From Perkinsus chesapeaki (Eukaryota > Perkinsozoa > Perkinsida > Perkinsidae), in NCBI GenBank assembly GCA_013115145.1, contig JAAPAO010000006.1, positions 1-64,000 on the forward strand: DNA of 64,000 bases, written 5' to 3'. A program made the translations under genes and the position numbers. Positions 22,281 to 35,113 of this stretch are shown one piece after another. Under the pieces are notes generated by a model. The model did not search any database. It had not been told where the DNA came from and was given only the letters and a program-made list of their open reading frames with translations. Numbering within the stretch: the stretch's first letter is position 1; each line of letters begins with the position of its first letter.

Positions 22281-25200
22281 TTATAACAGCTACCGTGTAG
22301 TACTCAAGCAGCTAGTATGGGTCTCAGAAGTGCTTATATAACGTACCTTGAGATCGGAGACGTTGACCCTCTTATGACGTACAGATCCAACCAATACGTG
22401 ATAAACTTTGATCTGGTGAAGCAAGGCTGGAGACCATATAGCTGGTTGACCATCTAATGGATCCATCCGTGTGATGCTGTCTCGTACTTCTCTGTAAGGG
22501 AGGAACCCCAACTGGCCATATCTAAGCTAGTTTCTCGAAAGCCGCGAACGACAAATAGATAAATTTGAGCACTACGTATTATCTCCACACACGAAAGTCT
22601 CTCCGGATGCATCAAGGAAAATAGAATGCATAGCCGCTGCCGCACACATAACTATGCTCCTACCTGCCTATCGAAGGAAGAAATCCAAAAAGTGGAGAAA
22701 AATTCTGTTGATTATTACTATATTGCTGAGTGCCTTGACAACAGACGGGTTACATCGAGTGGCGTCACGTCCATCACTATTGGGCCCAACTCCAAGCTGA
22801 CCCAATGCATTGCTCCCGAACGAAACTACCTGCTCATGGAACAATAGTAAAGCACTATAGCAGACAGGAACACTTACAACACGTCCAAATGCTATAGCCA
22901 TGACGCTATGCTCGCCTCCTGCTGCCATAGAGCACACAAAGAACCTGATATTCATCCTCGAAGAGTATACATACGAACACCACCTACGGAGTCGAACCCA
23001 TGTCAATCTGCCGATGGTTGATGGTATTCTTCGAACCTAATCAACAAGTACAAGTTGAAGAACGAATCAATGAAGTTACTTCCTGCAGCGCGCCTGAACC
23101 TAAACAAGACGTATGTAGACTCAGACTTTAGGAGCTTTATCTAGCTTTACAATACATTTGAATGTCTTTAATTTCTATAGGTTTGAACTGATCATGTACA
23201 CTACCAATACCAAGCTGGCCACTGGAGTTGGCACCCCATGCAAACCTGTGTCACACCACATAATCTTAGAATGATATACAACTATTACACCCTTTCCTCT
23301 TTATTAGCTGGATCATAAGTGCTTGCTAGAGAATGACCCTCCCCGCAGCAGATTAGTCTAACCTGATTCATTGATAATAATACCATTGACCTCCACATCC
23401 GCCTTAATACACCCGATAGCTCCTCCACAAGCACAAGGGATGCTGACTGGCCACATTCCTTCACCCCAAGCTGCCCCCTTTTATTATCGCCACATGCCCA
23501 TACCTACTTATATAATTAAACTGTCACAATATGCACGTTACATACCACTCCAACTTCACTGAGTAGGAGTGAATGTCTAGATCCACAAGCCACTTGAAGT
23601 ATTGGATGGGCGGCAGTGAGCCGTATCTTTGTGAGTATTACTAGAATAAATGAGCTATCTCCTACCAGTGTAGGAGTCTGGTTTATCATGGCTTCATATC
23701 CCAGGCCTAATGCACCCTCAGTTTGTGTTCCACAACTATAAACGTGTCCTATACAGCAAGGCCTCGAAATATCTTCTAGTGAGTAAATAGTACCATTTCT
23801 TGCCAGCATCAGTGTGTGGGTCTGACCAGTTGAGCTAGTTGGTGACGATGAAACTTGCACCACTTCTATTCTAAAGCGTCATAGTGCAGATGAGTTGGGG
23901 ACTACGGACTACTCTCTTATTAGTTTAACCATCTCCGGTGACTCTTTAATTCTAACACCCCTCACGCCTCCACTTTCTAACATCTCAGGACTGACGAAGT
24001 CTCCAGTATCAGCTCGCATACCTTTGGCTTTAACTCAGCTTAGCTTCAAGGTGCTCACCTACCGAGCTGGCCCCATCTATTACTTCCCCATGCATATACT
24101 CTCCCTTGCGCAGTCATGGCAAAGTTACTGTCCCCACCGGATACAACCTAATACTTCCGTATTCACTTCCCAGTACATCAACTTCTGTCTTCTCTACTTG
24201 AATGCAGTCCTTCCCTCGTAGTACATCTACTGTCATCACATGGCTGGCTTTTTGTCGATGATGATTATGATGCTGCCCCAATGACGACGTTATACTGGCG
24301 TCTTTCATAAGCCCCAGCTGACCGTACTTATTGTCTCCGAACGTTAGTATAACTGATGAGAGTTTCAGTAGTAGAGACGGCAGCATGTATGCAACCACTC
24401 CATTACCACTATGAATATTAGGTAAACTACCATCCTCTATACATTGTAGGCCGATACAGTATACACCACGCTTGACATTAGTCTAACGGAGAATGGGACA
24501 TATTGATACCCTTTGCTGATAAAAATCACATCGGATGGCTCTTCCGCTGGTTGCACCACAGTTGGTGACCGTTCGAAATGAGCGCGAGATGGACCTTTGG
24601 CAAAGTAATGCGATTTACCAAGTAAGATCACAACACTTCCTGTAAAACGCTTGCTTTGTGAGCGCCCTGCTCCGACATCAGATAACGCTCTTAATACACC
24701 GTGGCTAGTCGCCTGTAGCATTGCCGACTTTGACAATGAGCGAGCAACCTAGTAATACATAGTACACTATCCACACATTCTTGTTGATGATCCCACATTA
24801 ACCTTATCTCGTAAAGATTTTCGCATTAATAAATTACGACGCAAGCTGTGAATAGCTCGCCTCTTAGCGGCATAACTACCAGTGATAATACACAACACTT
24901 TACCAATCCATCCTACATAGCATGATCCTGCGCCATTATCAATCTCATACCATGACCCTCTGCATTATCAACTGCAGCGTCGGCTACCGATAACACCTGT
25001 TGGTCCAGATGAATATGTGCACTTTAAGGGTTCCTACGATTCCTCGGATTTTCTGCAACAACTGCATTCTATCCTCTAGCTGTACGCGCCTATTAGACTG
25101 CTGCTTCTTCATAGCCTTTACGACGAGTGATACCTTCCATTCGTTTCAAGACCCCATTGCAGCCCCCTATAGACGACCTTACAGCCAGCTTCCACGCAGC

Positions 25201-25691
25201 AGTTGCTGATGGACGGGGGTCCCACACCTGGTGAGCCAACTTCGCCTTAGCGGCAGCTCTAAGAATCTCCCGAACCTATTGTCAATCTTCATAACGTCAC
25301 ACTGACCAATACTACATTATTTCCATGATGAATACTTGTCTCAAGTAGTAACATCTGATAATCCTCCACACTCATCTTATGCAGGAAGTCCATCAATGCC
25401 CTCTTCTGGGGTTCCCTCAACGCCTATGATATCAACCACAACGATTCCCGTATCCATTATTAATCTGCAATACCCTACACTAGGTTGGTAGAACTTCAGT
25501 TCCTGGGTGAGCTTGAGAAGGTATCTGCAATGCTCAGGAGTAGTGTCAGCCTCGTGGTAATGAACTACCGTCTTGAGAACATTTTCCACAACGAATGCCT
25601 GTAGAATAATACTGCTATTAGGCCTATCATAATCACTATAAGCTGAAATCTGATAAGGTATCATATACACCATTCTGCATACATTTAACAT
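22281..25691 (-). CDS. RCC1-repeat (beta-propeller) protein
   Basis: Read 5' to 3' on the minus strand, a helical N-terminal region (LLKLTQELKFYQPS, MSVEDYQMLLLETSIHHGN, QQSNRRVQLEDRMQLLQKIR) is followed from about 24660 by RCC1-type repeats. Pieces include PTVVQPAEEPSDVIFISKG, ILTFGDNKYGQLGLM, HVYSCGTQTEGALGLGYEAM, QVACGSRHSLLLSEVG, FAWGANSSGQLGIGSVHDQF, VVSFGSNALGQLGVGPNSDG and GQLGFLPYREVRDSI. RCC1 propellers act as Ran exchange factors or as protein- and lipid-binding modules; which applies here cannot be said. Stop is at 22281 after SDLKLL. The start is not fixed, and the gene may be continuous with the membrane protein upstream. Confidence 0.65.
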
Positions 25692-25929
25692 TACTTTGTA
25701 ATGGCGGTATTGAAATATAGTGCATCAAGACATAAGACTGGAACTATTTCTAACACCTAACACACCATCCCTGGGACGATGGCTCTATTAAAAAGGTAAG
25801 CTCACTGGCCTAGTGCTCCAAGTATGAACAGCTGATCCTTGATCAAAAAGCGATCTAGCAGTTGACCACGGTGATAACAGGTATGACATTGCAAACCCAA
25901 CCTATGTACACAATGCCACATATTAACTG

Positions 25930-27860
25930 TTATTCACATCGATATGAACTCACACATATAGCAACAATCAACCCTGTAGTGGCGTCCGAAGTCGAGGGTG
26001 CTATGAAGCCAGCCGCGCCCTCTACTGTGATGGTATCCAATTGATCAGGTGTATCAGGGGGTAGTAGCCCATATCTGGTATTCCGACTGTATCGCTCTTC
26101 TCTTCTTATATTACTTAAGCGTATCACGTCCCATGTGATCAGTAATCCAACTCATAATCGATGCAAGTGGGAGAAGGTATGTGAAGTCAGACATCAGCTG
26201 AAGTCTAATGTGCAGAGTTACGGATGGTCATTACCAAAAGATCTTTCGTTCCCAATGGTCCCACACCATGTAGATCGGTATCAGCTAGGCCCGAATCAAA
26301 GATAACCTCGAAGTACGAAAGATATGGATTTAGTAGACACGCAATCTAATTACATCCAATCTGTATAGTATCGGACCCGGGAACTTTGAGAATCTATGTT
26401 TTCTAGGTGCCGATGTAGTTATCCATAAGCCTAATTAGCAACTCTACTCATCCCACCCAAAGCACCTATTACTTTCATCCATGGGCGCCGGCTCAGGCTC
26501 AAATGCTCCCTCTGATGCATTTGTAAAGCTCTGTTTAATAAAAGCACTCCGCAGTGTGAGTAGTGCGCGCCCTCCTAGGAACCTGCCCATAAAATGCTGA
26601 AGTAAGCAGTGAGCAGCAAAGTAATGTACATCAAATGTTTCGCGCCAAAGCCTCCATTCCCCGCATCACTGGATTCTCCCGTAAAGTATAACACCTATAG
26701 ATCATCCATGAAACACCGGCCCTTCAGAAGGTGTTACCGTGAGGAATACAAGCACAACATAAACCTTTGCCAATGCGTACTGACCCTCACGACGAACTGG
26801 CCCGCTGACGACGGTGGGATCTGCAACATGTCATGCCCTTCAAAGTGAGGTGCACGCATTGCATTACATATTAATACACTCAATACCGGGTCCAGTATCC
26901 ACAACGATATACAGTCAGTTAAGGTGAGTCCATCTTTCAATGACATCAATGTCAATACCTGGTACCGATCATATTCCAAGTCATAATACATTCCTACATG
27001 TGAGGTAACACCAGCTAAGGCTAGGGCTGGTAAATGAGAGAGTGGACTGAACTGGTTCATCTGATCAGGACATACTTCTGACCTACTCTTCAATTAGAAA
27101 TTCACCTCTCGATCACGTCCAACATAGAGTCTTGCAACCATAGATGCTACTGCTAACCATGGCCATATAGTCATGACATACACATATGCCACCCATATAT
27201 TCTTGTAACTACCTCCGATGGGGATAAGAACACTACATGCAATAGTCACACTTACACAAACCAACCCATCATCCATAAAATACCAAAGACTCCTAGAAGT
27301 GCTGTATTAGACACTAGAGCAGCCATCCTCGGGCATGGTATAGCCGTCAGCATAGAACGCATCTACTTTTACTCCAAACCATATTATCTACATCACTTAC
27401 TGATATTGCAAATGGCAATAGAGCCGATACAGACAAAAGCAGCATAAAGTTGGTTATGTTCCAATACCTGCCTCCCACAGTCACACATCAAACCCTATAC
27501 CCAGTATTACGTCTGTAAAGCTTTAGCACAGCATAACATAGTCCAAGGGCTAGAGATAAGATACATTGTATTAACCTAAACTATCTCATTCTTATCATAG
27601 GTAATCTCTCTGCAGTTTACAAATAGCTGACGCTTTTCGAAGTCGGATAACCGTATGGTAAGCAGACCAGCTACTAGGATAACAAGCCTATCAAGTTACA
27701 CATAACATACACTCGGCTTAAATATATCTTCTCACCTTTGTGATGCTTGTGCCACCAGTTTGGCCGTTCTTACACCGAGCCTCGACAAGAAGAGTACTTG
27801 ATCCTCCGCAATCGCCACTTTAGTATCTCGATTAGTGATGCCTGGCGTGCGTAGCTGCAT
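25930..27860 (-). CDS. Polytopic membrane protein, unknown
   Basis: From the ATG at 27860 (MQLRTPGITNRDTKVAIAED) exons join in phase to give several hydrophobic segments: RLVILVAGLLTIRLSDFEKR, IQCILSLALGLCYAVLKLY, NFMLLLSVSALLPFAI, VSNTALLGVFGILWMMGWFV and AYVYVMTIWPWLAVASMVAR. Further exons are HLPALALAGVTSHVGMYYDL, YFAAHCLLQHFMGRFLGGRA, ADTDLHGVGPLGTKDLL, LMSDFTYLLPLASIMSWITD and LLPPDTPDQLDTITVEGAAG. No transporter or receptor family was recognised. The 3' end is not resolved: exons near 25700-25930 did not join cleanly, and the downstream RCC1-repeat exons could belong to the same transcript. Confidence 0.5.
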
Positions 27861-28694
27861 GATGAGATCGAACTATGAGATTTTAACTGATCAGTAGGAC
27901 ATTGGTTGGCGCGAACTCCCAGAATTTTGATTGGTTGAGGCGTGCGCTGAAAAACTACAGAAAGCGCCCGCCTCGAAATGTTACTGCGACGCGTGGCAGT
28001 TCGTATGACAAGACATTTATTCGGTCGAAAACCTCGTAAAGTTTCACTCGAGCTTGTGGTTGGTATCGATTGAACAACTCTCGTTCTATGAGTTTTATAA
28101 TACGAACCAATTACTTGTCTAGACTGACTAGGAAATACTGGTTATGTAATACTACTGCGACAGTACTACTGTCACAGTGCTGGTAATAGAACGGACCGTG
28201 ATTCACGGTCCATCCGCGGGACAGCGAGTGTCTCTGGGTGTGAACGCAAATTATTTGTATACTTCTAAGTATACATCTATACCAACTTGGTATTACCAAG
28301 TCTACCTATACATGGGCAATCTCAGTTTGCTCACGTGCTCTCGCAGAACTCAAGGCATCAGAGTCAAAAACATACCGTCATAACGTTATTAGTCGAGCAC
28401 AGAAATCTAAGCGAGAGTTTAAAATCGTTCAGCTGTTTTCTGAATGGATACTTTCACCTGATCGTCGAACATAGAGAGGTTTCAGGAGGCGAAGTGATAA
28501 TCACCTTCCAATCAGCGTCGCTATCAGAATTCGTAGCGCGAATATCAACTTGAACTTCGAAGGTTTGCGCCTCCTTTTTCATAGCTTTGAGGACCAACAT
28601 CCACTCAGTTACATCAAAACTGAAATAAGCAAGTCGATGGTATTCAATATCTCTGAATTTAAAATATTCGAAATACAGCGGATTAATAATTTAT
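27861..28694. other. Gap with palindrome cluster
   Basis: No gene recognised. The stretch holds a cluster of short palindromes (see 28159-28300) and otherwise unremarkable AT-rich sequence. Confidence 0.5.
28159..28300. repeat. Cluster of five short perfect palindromes
   Basis: Perfect inverted repeats with 1-2 base centres: 28159-28173 (GACAGTA-C-TACTGTC), 28193-28211 (GGACCGTGA-T-TCACGGTCC), 28257-28274 (GTATACTT-CT-AAGTATAC), 28279-28293 (ATACCAA-C-TTGGTAT) and the overlapping 28286-28300 (CTTGGTA-T-TACCAAG). Confidence 0.8.
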
Positions 28695-29330
28695 TTATCT
28701 CGCTAACTGGCCAAACTGCATCCAGCTAAGTGAATAATAACCAATTTATACTTGGCAAGGAGGAGGATCCGTAGTACGAATTCCGTACCTGTTGATGATC
28801 TTCCCCAACTGTCGTATCTCGCCAGCGACTTCTTGTCGAGAAACATTACAGTTCACAGAGCACGATGGATTTGTAAGCTTATTCAAAAGCCGCAAGAATA
28901 GATGTCTGAAAGGGTGAAATCAAAAGAGAAAACAAGGACCAGTTATTCATTCAGGAATCTAAAGCAGGTCTTACTTTAGTAGTTCCCTTGTGACTAGTTT
29001 CCGTCTGGCTTCTTGGCAACCATTCTTCATTATGCTCATCTGCTTCGATAAAGACGCATTCACTGCGGCCAAAGACAGTAGAGTAGTGCCCTGGAAAAGT
29101 ATAACTAAAACATGCTCTAGACACCTATTGACATGTTCATCACTATGAACATCGTCGGACTGTACCTCAATTGCATTGTTGCTTTCCTCATCTTCGCTCT
29201 CGCTTCCTTCTTCTCCAGGAAGCTGTTCTTCTTGTTTAGGCTCAGTTGTAGGGGGTGTCCAGGAGGCCACATTCGAAGCCTTGAGAGACCTCGACGGTGT
29301 ACCGGTTGCCCTAGCAGGCTCAGTGCTCAT
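28695..29330 (-). CDS. Acidic hypothetical protein (153 aa)
   Basis: Four exons fit exactly (introns 42, 69 and 63 nt), giving 153 residues from the ATG at 29330. The N-terminus is disordered and acidic (EEQLPGEEGSESEDEESNNA). The C-terminal half is helical (TTLLSLAAVNASLSKQMSIM, ARRKLVTRELLKHLFLRLLN, VSRQEVAGEIRQLGKIIN). It may be a small chromatin or transcription factor subunit, but no family was recognised. The exact phase fit of three introns supports the gene. Confidence 0.6.
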
Positions 29331-29665
29331 GTCTAATGAAAAAAACTCAAGGAAGATGCCACCTGAGTGTTACATTGACTACATGGTACGGAAATGGTCT
29401 AACACCATGATTGAGATCACACTCGGGATACATGCTGTTCCGAAGCACACATCGGAACTTCCCAGAACAACATCAACCTGCTGCACCCTAGGCAATTGTG
29501 TGCCGCTAATAAACTAAGTGAACTACCTAAAGTTGCGCACAAAGCACAAGCCCGCTATCCGCACTCTCAGAGCTGCCCTAGAGGTTAACAACTTAACGCG
29601 AAACTGTTGGTAATTGGATCGTTATCGGAGACTACCAAAGACGGCGGTACAGACAGATGGTAAGA
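29331..29665. other. Gap: spacer
   Basis: Spacer between the acidic-protein start and the annotated end of the RRM gene. It may include a 3' exon of the RRM gene; nothing else seen. Confidence 0.35.
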
Positions 29666-30058
29666 TCATTCCCGAGATCTTATAGACCGAAAAATTAATG
29701 TCGAATCTACGTTAGGTAATACTTGTATAGGCTGACCATACAAAAGACATCCACTCATTGACAAGGCCCTTGGAACAGCGCTGATGTCAACAAACTGCAC
29801 ATACCCGAATCCACGTACTCTACCAGTCTCTGCAATTATAGGGATATGCGTCTCGATAATAGTACCGCAATGTGAGAATAATTCAAACAATGTTCCTTCA
29901 GTAATGCATTGGGGTAAATTAGTTACAAATATTGACGAGATACCCCATTTAGACCAGGACATACGCTTAGGCCTTGACCTTTTAGGTTTCGGCTCCCGGC
30001 ATGATTCAATATCACAACCATAATCACCTTCACTATCTGTTGTGGAGTCCATATCCAT
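29666..30058 (-). CDS. RNA-recognition-motif protein
   Basis: Starts at MDMDSTTDSEGDYG (ATG at 30058); an upstream exon is possible because a TTTAG acceptor precedes it. An acidic leader and basic stretch (EPKPKRSRPKRMSWSKWG) lead into one RRM. RNP2 reads IFVTNLP; RNP1 reads RGFGYVQF; the fold continues to GQPIQVLPN. RRM domains bind single-stranded RNA through the aromatic residues of RNP1 and RNP2, present here. The frame ends about 15 codons after the domain, but GTAGATTCG right after LPN could be a splice donor, so the real C-terminus may differ. The exact family (splicing, mRNA processing) cannot be told. Confidence 0.8.
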   Translation of the reverse strand: MDMDSTTDSEGDYGCDIESCREPKPKRSRPKRMSWSKWGISSIFVTNLPQCITEGTLFELFSHCGTIIETHIPIIAETGRVRGFGYVQFVDISAVPRALSMSGCLLYGQPIQVLPNVDSTLIFRSIRSRE

Positions 30059-30316
30059 CGAATCGTCTAAACAAAAGATGAACACAGTCTTGTTACATCA
30101 ATCCACGATATTATGTCCCCACCGACCAACTCGGGAGGGTGTGTTATTCAAACACACGTAGTCTGATGGAACCCCGCACATTCCCTTAGTTCCCTTGACC
30201 TACCGACTAGCATGTCATCTACACCCCTCTTTGTCATGTTTTGACATAGAAATCCGTAACCACTACGAACACTGCATACTTTGAGTTGTTAACACAACAC
30301 TGATTATTCAAACCAT

Positions 30317-33300
30317 TCAATTGGACAATGCCACATGAATATCATGCTGGTAGCGTCCTTCGTCTACGAAACGCACGTTTCTGATGCCAGAATCCGCTGG
30401 GATGTCATTAAGATTGAATACCTTTCGTTTAGGAGGTCGGAGAGATGTTCCAATTATCTCCAATTTAGAGTATTGTATTAACGGCCTAGGTATGCTAAAT
30501 GTCGAGCGATAACAAAGCTTCCAAGACCCTGAGATACATAGATGAGATCCTAACGACATAAGACTCCGTTCACCAGTATCAGCTGATACATTATCCTTAT
30601 AATCAACAAGGACCTTGACGGTATCTTCCATAACATCCTTAGTCAGAGCTTCTGTGACCTTAAACACGTAGACCCTATCAGAAATACACAATATCCTCTA
30701 CCTTTGTACTGTATTCCATTGCTGGAGATGAGTTCACCTCGATCAGCCACACACGGAACTGACCGCTTCGGTAATCAGTACTACCTTGTGCTGAAGTGAT
30801 TACAACTCTAATCAACACTTGAGAAAGCATACTACAAGTATCGGATATCATGAAGTCATAACCAAAGAGCTCACAGCTACCCTTTCGGTGATCGATGTTA
30901 TCAAAAACACACCAGAGAGATGATACAACAATCTCCTCGATCTAATGACAGAATGTTGAGAGGAGACGTACGTACGATCAGAGGATCGCACCTGAGGCTG
31001 CAGACTTTCGGACCATATATCCTCACAATGGGTTGATGCGGGTTCATCTATGACACTAGGAACATGGCATGGCTTTCTATCAAGCGGTGATCCTACAACA
31101 ACCAGGAGGGGCCATGGAGATCAGAATTACTGTTTCTACCAATATCGAATCCATCGCGACAAATTCGAGGAGAGCATTCAACCCCTGGTTTTATGTGCGC
31201 TTCATTTTTACCTGTGGTAAGAGTATCACAACAACGCATCATCACAGCCGAAGCCCTTACAATACGTATTATGCAGATAACGTTGAAAATCATTCAAGAA
31301 CCACATGAATCCATCAGAGTCTTCGATCTCCTCCTTGGAACGATGGAACTCTGGATGATCTTTAACTATGCTATTGTTCACCATGTGGATGTACTTGTCC
31401 TCGCATTGAAGTGTTGGATCGTATCTTACCCACGCCATTATTATTGTATACGGCAAGCATTTCATCTACTTCTCACTAGCAAATCGTATATACGGTCGCT
31501 GCCATATCCAAACCGATAATGGGTTCCAGTCCGTAACCAGTACCCATACTCTAATATCGAACTTATATCCTTTAATGAGAAGAGGACGTTCTATGTATTT
31601 TTGGACAACCTTAAAACCAATAACTTCGCTGTGTGCCATAATCCTAGTGAAGTACTACTACCCATTGTTCAGATATGTTATCTGAGTCATCAGTCTCATC
31701 ACTACATCGACATTTCGATAATATTTCCTGTAGACATCGCATCATTTGTATTCCTCTTCCTCGTGATTTCCCCCCGGGCTTGATCTATACGAGTTACATG
31801 ATGGTCATCATACGAATCATCTATATGGAAGGACTTATTACTATCCATGCATTATGTAGTCCATCAATATGAGCACATTGGGGTGTAGTTGAATACAAAT
31901 GTGTCAATACTCTGAAGTCTATATTTACAAAACCTTCGACACCAGCAACGCCGACTCACCGTTTCACTTCTGCTATTGTCCATCGACCAATAGGTTTACT
32001 CGTATAATGACTAGCAACAACGTATCTCGCACATGATGTAACATCTGCTGCTGACCCTCGGATACAAGACGACGACTGAGCGAAAGCTTCCACTGTCCTA
32101 TGTCCGAGTGGTTCCTATCACCCCGTTAGTCGCATCCTCATCATCATCCGAGTCGGAGTCAGGGGGGCCAATGTCTGCATCAAGGACTGACTTGGGCAGC
32201 GAACCTTACCCAAAAAGTGCATATCACAACCCCCAAGACCGTGCCTTGCCTTCACCATCATCCACACATTCCATTGGGTTATCCAAAGATACATATCTCA
32301 AGAGCTCCCATTCAAAACTACTTATATTGCCATGACCAAATGACACGAGTTCCGAGTCGATAACATCATTAATGTCACGTTGTTGCCTTTCGCATACCCT
32401 CAACGCGGCATCTACTATACGGGGACCGTATCTTATTCATGACATAGCAGCAGATGGGCTGATAGCCTCACGTCAGTGTCGATTCCTCGGAACTATTGAC
32501 ATGTTCCAGGAATCCTCGCAGGATACTCACACACTTGGTTAACTTATATTCCTGATATAACCTTCGAGTCGGACTCTCATAAAACACGGCTACTACTAAT
32601 ATGAAGTCACCAACATCCTGAGGGTCACTGAGATCATACGCTCTGGGGTAGTAGTGTTCCATATCCACGAGGTTATGTACAGAATATGAATGCCGAAGGT
32701 TGTTAGTCAAACCTAACCTACGCCCAGGGAGCTTCAATACTCCTCCGACACAACAGCACCTTTCTTTGTCGTTATCTCGCGGTTCCTTCCAAAATGGTTA
32801 ACTACCTGCCCTTCCTTCAAAGCAATATAATCTATATCTTTCGCATTGAGTGTCCATTTAATGTCAAACTTAGTGCCTGCTAGTGCATTTTCACGCTTCA
32901 ACATCACGCTCATCTCACTCTCCCAATTAACGTTCTCCACCCAACCCCTGCGTAATAATGATTCCTTGAGGTCCTTATAACCTCCCTTAATGATGAATAT
33001 CTGAATGCTTTTCATATTCCCGTGAGCTACGAATCCTGGCTCACACGCTTTCTGCAAGGCTTTTCCGTTTCCCTCTTTTTGAGATATGATTGGCCCCCAG
33101 AGGAATCTTCGACGTGCTCAGTTATTGACCTTAATATAAGTAGCGATGCCCCCATGAACCATGTTGGGCTCCCCCCCGGCCACATGCTGTACTACCGAGC
33201 TCCTCCACTATTCGATGGCTAAAGACGAGACGTAATGTATAATAATATGCAGATTACATTACATCAATACCCTCCTGTATAGAGCTTCGCATCTTTAATA

Positions 33301-33516
33301 CTTCTCTGAAGATCATCCTGCTAGAACCTTCCTGGAAGTCCCCAAGTACCTTCTGCTCCTTTCAGCTAAAAGCCTGTACTGTTCCTCCTTCGCCCGCTCT
33401 TTCTCCATGCGTAACTACCCAGTTTCTTAAGAAACAACATTATGTTCATCACCCACGGCGTTCCTCAACTTTGCTTGAGCGATGGCAACTTTTCCAGAGT
33501 GCGCCACGGGAGGCAT
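30317..33516 (-). CDS. TTLL: Tubulin-tyrosine-ligase-like enzyme (TTLL3/8-like)
   Basis: TTL-family enzymes add Tyr, Glu or Gly to tubulin tails using ATP. From the ATG at 33516 ([20 protein letters not shown]) a charged helix leads to family blocks: [38 protein letters not shown], and [20 protein letters not shown] then YDLSD. Catalytic-core blocks are [57 protein letters not shown] and [17 protein letters not shown]. The VVNHF...TTK and YPR.YDLSD blocks point to the glycylase-type TTLL3/8 branch; that subfamily call is moderate. Many short introns separate the blocks, and the 33057-33200 part is not fully resolved. The gene implies cilia, flagella or modified microtubules. Confidence 0.88.
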
Positions 33517-34628
33517 AGATGCCGACCGATGGGGCTTTGGACGCGCTCTGCATAAACAGCTGTGATTTGCTCTATTATGGCAACAGACTTGTGCCTCGCC
33601 GGTTTTATCAGGAAAGGAGATTCCGTTTCACCACCCTCACGCCTGCTACCCTGCATATCTATCATTTAAAAAACCTAATTATAAAGAACAACAGCATTTA
33701 TAACAACTGTGATCAACACTTTATTGTACATCCATAAACTTTATATTATCTCATATTACAACACATCATCAACTATAACATTATCTCGCCTGGTTCGGCA
33801 CAGGTATCATTTCAAAATCGTCCTATAGTGACAGTCTCACCATCGACTGTGAATTAACCCGGATATCACTACCTTAGCTCTTTCTATCATATCTGCCATC
33901 ATTCTATGTTCATCTTCTAGCGTGTTCTCTCGGTACGACAATGACTGTTTGCGTAGGTACCTATTATGAACCTCCCCCGTCGCATCTCCCATTGACTTTA
34001 ACTATCACTTCATCTCGTATTGTTTATCCATAACTACACACCCTACATAGACTCCAAAATAAGTCATTATACAGAGAGGAATACCTGCACTGAATACCCA
34101 GTACCTAAATATATAAAAGGGGAAGAGCCGCCTTGTGGGACAGCTGGCTACATACTGCTGATCGAACCGCCAAAGCCTTTTCTTAAAAAGTCTCCATTGC
34201 CGTCTACGGAAGACCCTGAAACCACCAAATGCAGAGGAAAGCATTACGCCGCTGAAGCGGCAGGCAAGAGAAACTGCAGTATGTTATTCAGCACTTGAAC
34301 ACAAAGACGGAAGCCCCATAGTGAAAGAGATTGTGACTGAGTTCAGCTCTACCACGACGGCCGATACTTGCTAACTTAAGCCATTATGGTATCGACGAAT
34401 GATTAGAGAACTAGTTCGTCACTTTCACGGTAGTAATGCATACGCGATACTGTAAGTGTCACGCCATTTATGATAGATGATGTAGTTTGCATTGCCTTTA
34501 GAAATGTACAGGTGTAATACGTTAGCCATAATAGTCGCATTCAATCATCGTAATAATGATGAGATCAAAGGAGGATCGGCACTGGATACTCCAGCATTAA
34601 CATTGCCATCATCATTGTGAGTTCTAGA
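33517..34628. other. Gap: no confident gene
   Basis: Short frames on both strands (for example about 34020-34298, plus) show no family and no convincing splice phasing. It probably contains the TTLL promoter and downstream flank of the Q-rich gene. Confidence 0.35.
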
Positions 34629-35113
34629 CTATGTTGCTGCTGCTTGCATCAATTCATTTAAATGATTGTCATCACTACCAACCATCGCCTTTAGAACACT
34701 CTTCATAATTATAACCACACGAACGGTGCCGTTGTTCGCAACGCATGCGCCGTACCTCCTATAATAGACCTTTCTCTCTAACCGCAATGCTTAACACATG
34801 CATTACCTCTTCCATATAAGCTCTAAGCTGTTCCTTCATACGATATTGCTGGAATGATAGCTTTGGCAACATTCCTTGCCCTACTTGCTTGTGTTGTTGC
34901 TGTTGTTGATTGTAAGCTGGAGTCACTGCAGGATGGTTATAACGAGCCGCATCCGCCAGATATTGCTCCTTAACATCGCATAATTGCGCAGCTTGTGAAT
35001 CGTAAGCGCAGTTTGGACCTATAGGATATCATTCGAAACTATAAAAAATCTAACAGCTTCATACCATTGCCAAAGCCTTCAGAACAGCGGAGACGTTTGG
35101 TAGGAGGGTCGAC
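34629..35113 (-). CDS. Gln-rich hypothetical protein (5' end unresolved)
   Basis: Three exons join in phase: one encoding a basic stretch (PPTKRLRCSEGFGNG), one encoding AQLCDVKEQYLADAARYNHP, a Gln run (AYNQQQQQHKQ) and PKLSFQQYRMKEQLRAYMEE, and a last one encoding VLKAMVGSDDNHLNELMQAA before TAG at 34629. Introns are 45 and about 110 nt. The start codon lies in an upstream exon I could not identify. The composition resembles transcription co-regulators with Q-rich linkers, but no family was recognised. Confidence 0.5.

Noticed and set aside
27230-27290. Candidate 23-nt introns (also near 58450, 18010 and 17350)
   Set aside because: Each had perfect GT-AG ends, but in the cases checked a phase-consistent alternative of 39-47 nt using a later acceptor or earlier donor exists and fits the general size class better.
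34020-34298. Plus-strand 92-codon frame
   Set aside because: No splice context, no family, and no codon pattern like the genes nearby.
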